Of a stretch of DNA of 64,000 bases, positions 62,610 to 64,000 are shown one piece after another (position 1 is the stretch's first letter; each line of letters begins with the position of its first letter). Made by a program: the position numbers and the translations under genes. Source of the stretch: Halorubrum amylolyticum (GTDB lineage Archaea > Halobacteriota > Halobacteria > Halobacteriales > Haloferacaceae); contig NZ_SDJP01000001.1 in NCBI RefSeq assembly GCF_004114995.1, positions 431,048 through 495,047 on the forward strand. The letters are read 5' to 3'. Under the pieces are notes generated by a model. That model searched no databases. It worked only from the letters and a program-made list of their open reading frames with translations, and was not told the origin of the DNA.

Positions 62610-63113
62610 TCAGGGCTGCCGCACTCGGATCTGTCCGTTCGCGTCGACGGTGACGAACAGCTGGTCACGCACCTCGCGTCCGCGGACCGCGTCGCCCGCG
62701 CGGTCGCCGATCGTCTTCATCAGATCGGGGGCGGTCTGGTTCACCTTCACGCCCGCCTCGTCGCAGGCGTCGTACACGCGCTTCGGCGCGTCGTAGAGGT
62801 CGGTCCCCGCCTCGATCTCGACGCGGACCGGGGCGGCGAGCGCCTCCGCGAACGCGACCGTCTCGCGGGCGCTCGCCACGTTGTCGCGGGCGCTGGCCTC
62901 GACGCTGGAGACGTTCGCGCGCGAGGTACCGAGCCGGTCCGCGATGTCGGACTGGCGGAGCCCCCGCTCGCGGAGGGCAAGCACCTCGGCCTGCCGGCGG
63001 GTGAGGACGCTCTCGTCCGCGTCGAACCCCGCGCGCTCCAACAGCGCCGCGGCGTCGATGTCGTCGGGGTCGGGACCGGGATCGGACTCCGGAGCCCCGT
63101 CGTCTGCGACCAT
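62610..63113 (-). CDS. Tfx-family DNA-binding protein
   Basis: A 167-residue regulator. The helix-turn-helix (LTRRQAEVLALRERGLRQSD, then DRLGTSRANVSSVEASARDN; residues about 38-85) is the Tfx-type DNA-binding unit. The C-terminal domain includes VRVEIEAGTDLYDAPKRVYD. Methanothermobacter Tfx binds downstream of the fmd promoter for molybdenum-dependent enzymes, so the nearby Moco oxidoreductase is of interest. Start MVADDGAPESD is preferred over an upstream extension. Confidence 0.85.
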   Translation of the reverse strand: MVADDGAPESDPGPDPDDIDAAALLERAGFDADESVLTRRQAEVLALRERGLRQSDIADRLGTSRANVSSVEASARDNVASARETVAFAEALAAPVRVEIEAGTDLYDAPKRVYDACDEAGVKVNQTAPDLMKTIGDRAGDAVRGREVRDQLFVTVDANGQIRVRQP

Positions 63114-63252
63114 ACGCGTCGTCAGGGGACGCGCGCTCAAAAAACGGCGGTTTCGGCGGGTTGGCGGAACGAGGAGAAAACGAGGTCGGGAGCGGCGGCG
63201 GATCGGTAGCGTCCGGACTGTCCGTGGGGTGGGGCCGTCCCCGGGACGCGAT

Positions 63253-63738
63253 CTACTTGCCCCAGAAGTTCTCGCGGCTGCCGAGCCGCTCGCGGTCGGG
63301 GCGGTCGCGGCGCCGGTCGCCCTCGTCGTCCCCGTCCGCCTCCTCCGCGTCGTCGTCGGGAACCTCCCCGTCGGCGTCGTCTTCCTCGTCCGCCTCCGGA
63401 TCGTCGGGGAGGCGCTCGACGACCTCCTGTGCGGTCGCGTGGCTCGATTTTACCCGGTGAATTCGGACCTCGGCGCGCGCCGGGGGGAGCAGGCCGTCGA
63501 CGAGGACGATGAACCCGTCGTCGGTGCGCCCCACGCCGGCGCCGCTCTCGTGGATGTCGTCGACCTCGACGACGACCTCCTCGCCGGGCTGGACCGGCTG
63601 CTGTTTCAGTTCGTAGATGGGCATGTCGTAGTGGTTACACCACTCCGCGCCGCCCTTGTTGCCGTAGTGTTGACACCCCATCCCCTCGATTCGTTCGTCG
63701 AAACTGGGGCAGTCGTCGGCGAGTGGACAGTCCGCCAT
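63253..63738 (-). CDS. TRAM-domain protein with N-terminal Cys cluster
   Basis: A 161-residue RNA-binding-type protein. An N-terminal Cys/His motif (MADCPLADDCPSFDERIEGM, then CQHYGNKGGAEWCNHY) could bind zinc, or even an Fe-S cluster. The TRAM beta-barrel follows (VEVDDIHESGAGVGRTDDGF, RAEVRIHRVKSSHATAQEVV). The C-terminus is highly acidic and then basic, as in cold-shock-like haloarchaeal TRAM proteins, which are proposed RNA chaperones. The start is the ATG at 63738. Confidence 0.85.
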   Translation of the reverse strand: MADCPLADDCPSFDERIEGMGCQHYGNKGGAEWCNHYDMPIYELKQQPVQPGEEVVVEVDDIHESGAGVGRTDDGFIVLVDGLLPPARAEVRIHRVKSSHATAQEVVERLPDDPEADEEDDADGEVPDDDAEEADGDDEGDRRRDRPDRERLGSRENFWGK

Positions 63739-64000
63739 ACCGTAGGGGAGACCGGCCGCCGTTGTAAACGTTTTCGACTGGCCGAGCGAAAAGCCGGAGT
63801 ATCGGCGATTCATCCGGGTGAGCGGCGGCTGCTTCGATACGGCCGACGAGCGGGGGGCCGCGGGACGCGGACCGGGCCGGTCTCACATAAATACGAGGCG
63901 GATGCCCACGAGTTCAGTCTTGTCTCTTACCCACAAGTTCTAACGCCGCGGCTGACGAACTGAGACGGGAAGATGGGACGAGAGTCACGGAGTTGGCGGC
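63739..64000. other. Window end without a recognised gene
   Basis: The last 262 bp hold no convincing reading frame. They include an AT-richer patch (about 63880-63945) that may be a promoter for a gene beyond the window. Confidence 0.4.

Overview
The window comes from a haloarchaeon, most likely Halorubrum or a close relative (inference). The supporting signs are very high GC, strongly acidic proteins, many genes with a TATA-like box 27-31 nt before the start codon (leaderless transcription), an archaellum locus with the haloarchaeal fused ArlCE, Hef, RdfA, DUF309 and Tfx-type genes, and Tat-type lipoprotein signals. It looks chromosomal: pyrG-guaA, tRNA-Leu, metX and hef are core genes. No insertion sequence, prophage or CRISPR array was found.

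Layout. 0.2-4.2 kb: cupin, an aspartoacylase-like hydrolase, DUF309, an EamA exporter and a soluble PAS histidine kinase. 4.24-4.9 kb: tRNA-Leu(CAA), a partial copy of its 3' end inside an inverted repeat, and the first copy of a ~310-nt non-coding repeat. 4.9-8.4 kb: a membrane protein, then pyrG-guaA(B)-DUF7126-like as a tight unit. 8.8-9.4 kb: rdfA. 9.6-23.1 kb: a catabolic island with a TRAP/TAXI transporter, universal stress protein, FAH-family hydrolase, cupin, SDR dehydrogenase, LarA-like racemase, two enolase-superfamily dehydratases, glutaryl-CoA-dehydrogenase-like enzyme, 2-hydroxyacid dehydrogenase and an IclR regulator. The gene set resembles a diketo-hydrolase route for a deoxy-sugar acid ending in pyruvate and lactate, but the substrate is unknown. 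23.1-23.9 kb: an AT-rich gene-free stretch. 23.9-25.8 kb: htpX and an epimerase, then the second non-coding repeat.

26.2-43.8 kb: the motility locus, nearly all on the minus strand. Two archaellins are followed by a haloarchaeal protein of unknown function, two large cell-surface proteins, cheY-cheC-cheD, and arlCE-F-G-H-I-J. No cheA, cheB, cheR, cheW or arlK is present here. 44.4-46.8 kb: a small membrane protein diverging from a winged-helix regulator, a KaiC-like ATPase and a HalX-type response regulator. 47.1-50.5 kb: a sulfite-oxidase-family protein, a small membrane protein and a RecJ-like DHH phosphoesterase. 50.6-53.3 kb: a MetY-type sulfhydrylase and metX, then the third non-coding repeat. 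53.7-64 kb: acyl-CoA synthetase, DUF5807-like protein, a leaderless 34-codon gene, hef, vapBC with a palindromic operator, a second Moco oxidoreductase, PhnP-like hydrolase, a second aspartoacylase-like protein, a Tfx-type regulator and a TRAM protein.

The most notable unexplained feature is the repeat family at 4572-4884, 25861-26164 and 53311-53625. All copies lie in the same orientation between genes. They share a conserved core and carry hairpin arms whose sequences differ between copies while staying paired, which points to a structured RNA (or RNA-derived element) rather than a coding sequence.
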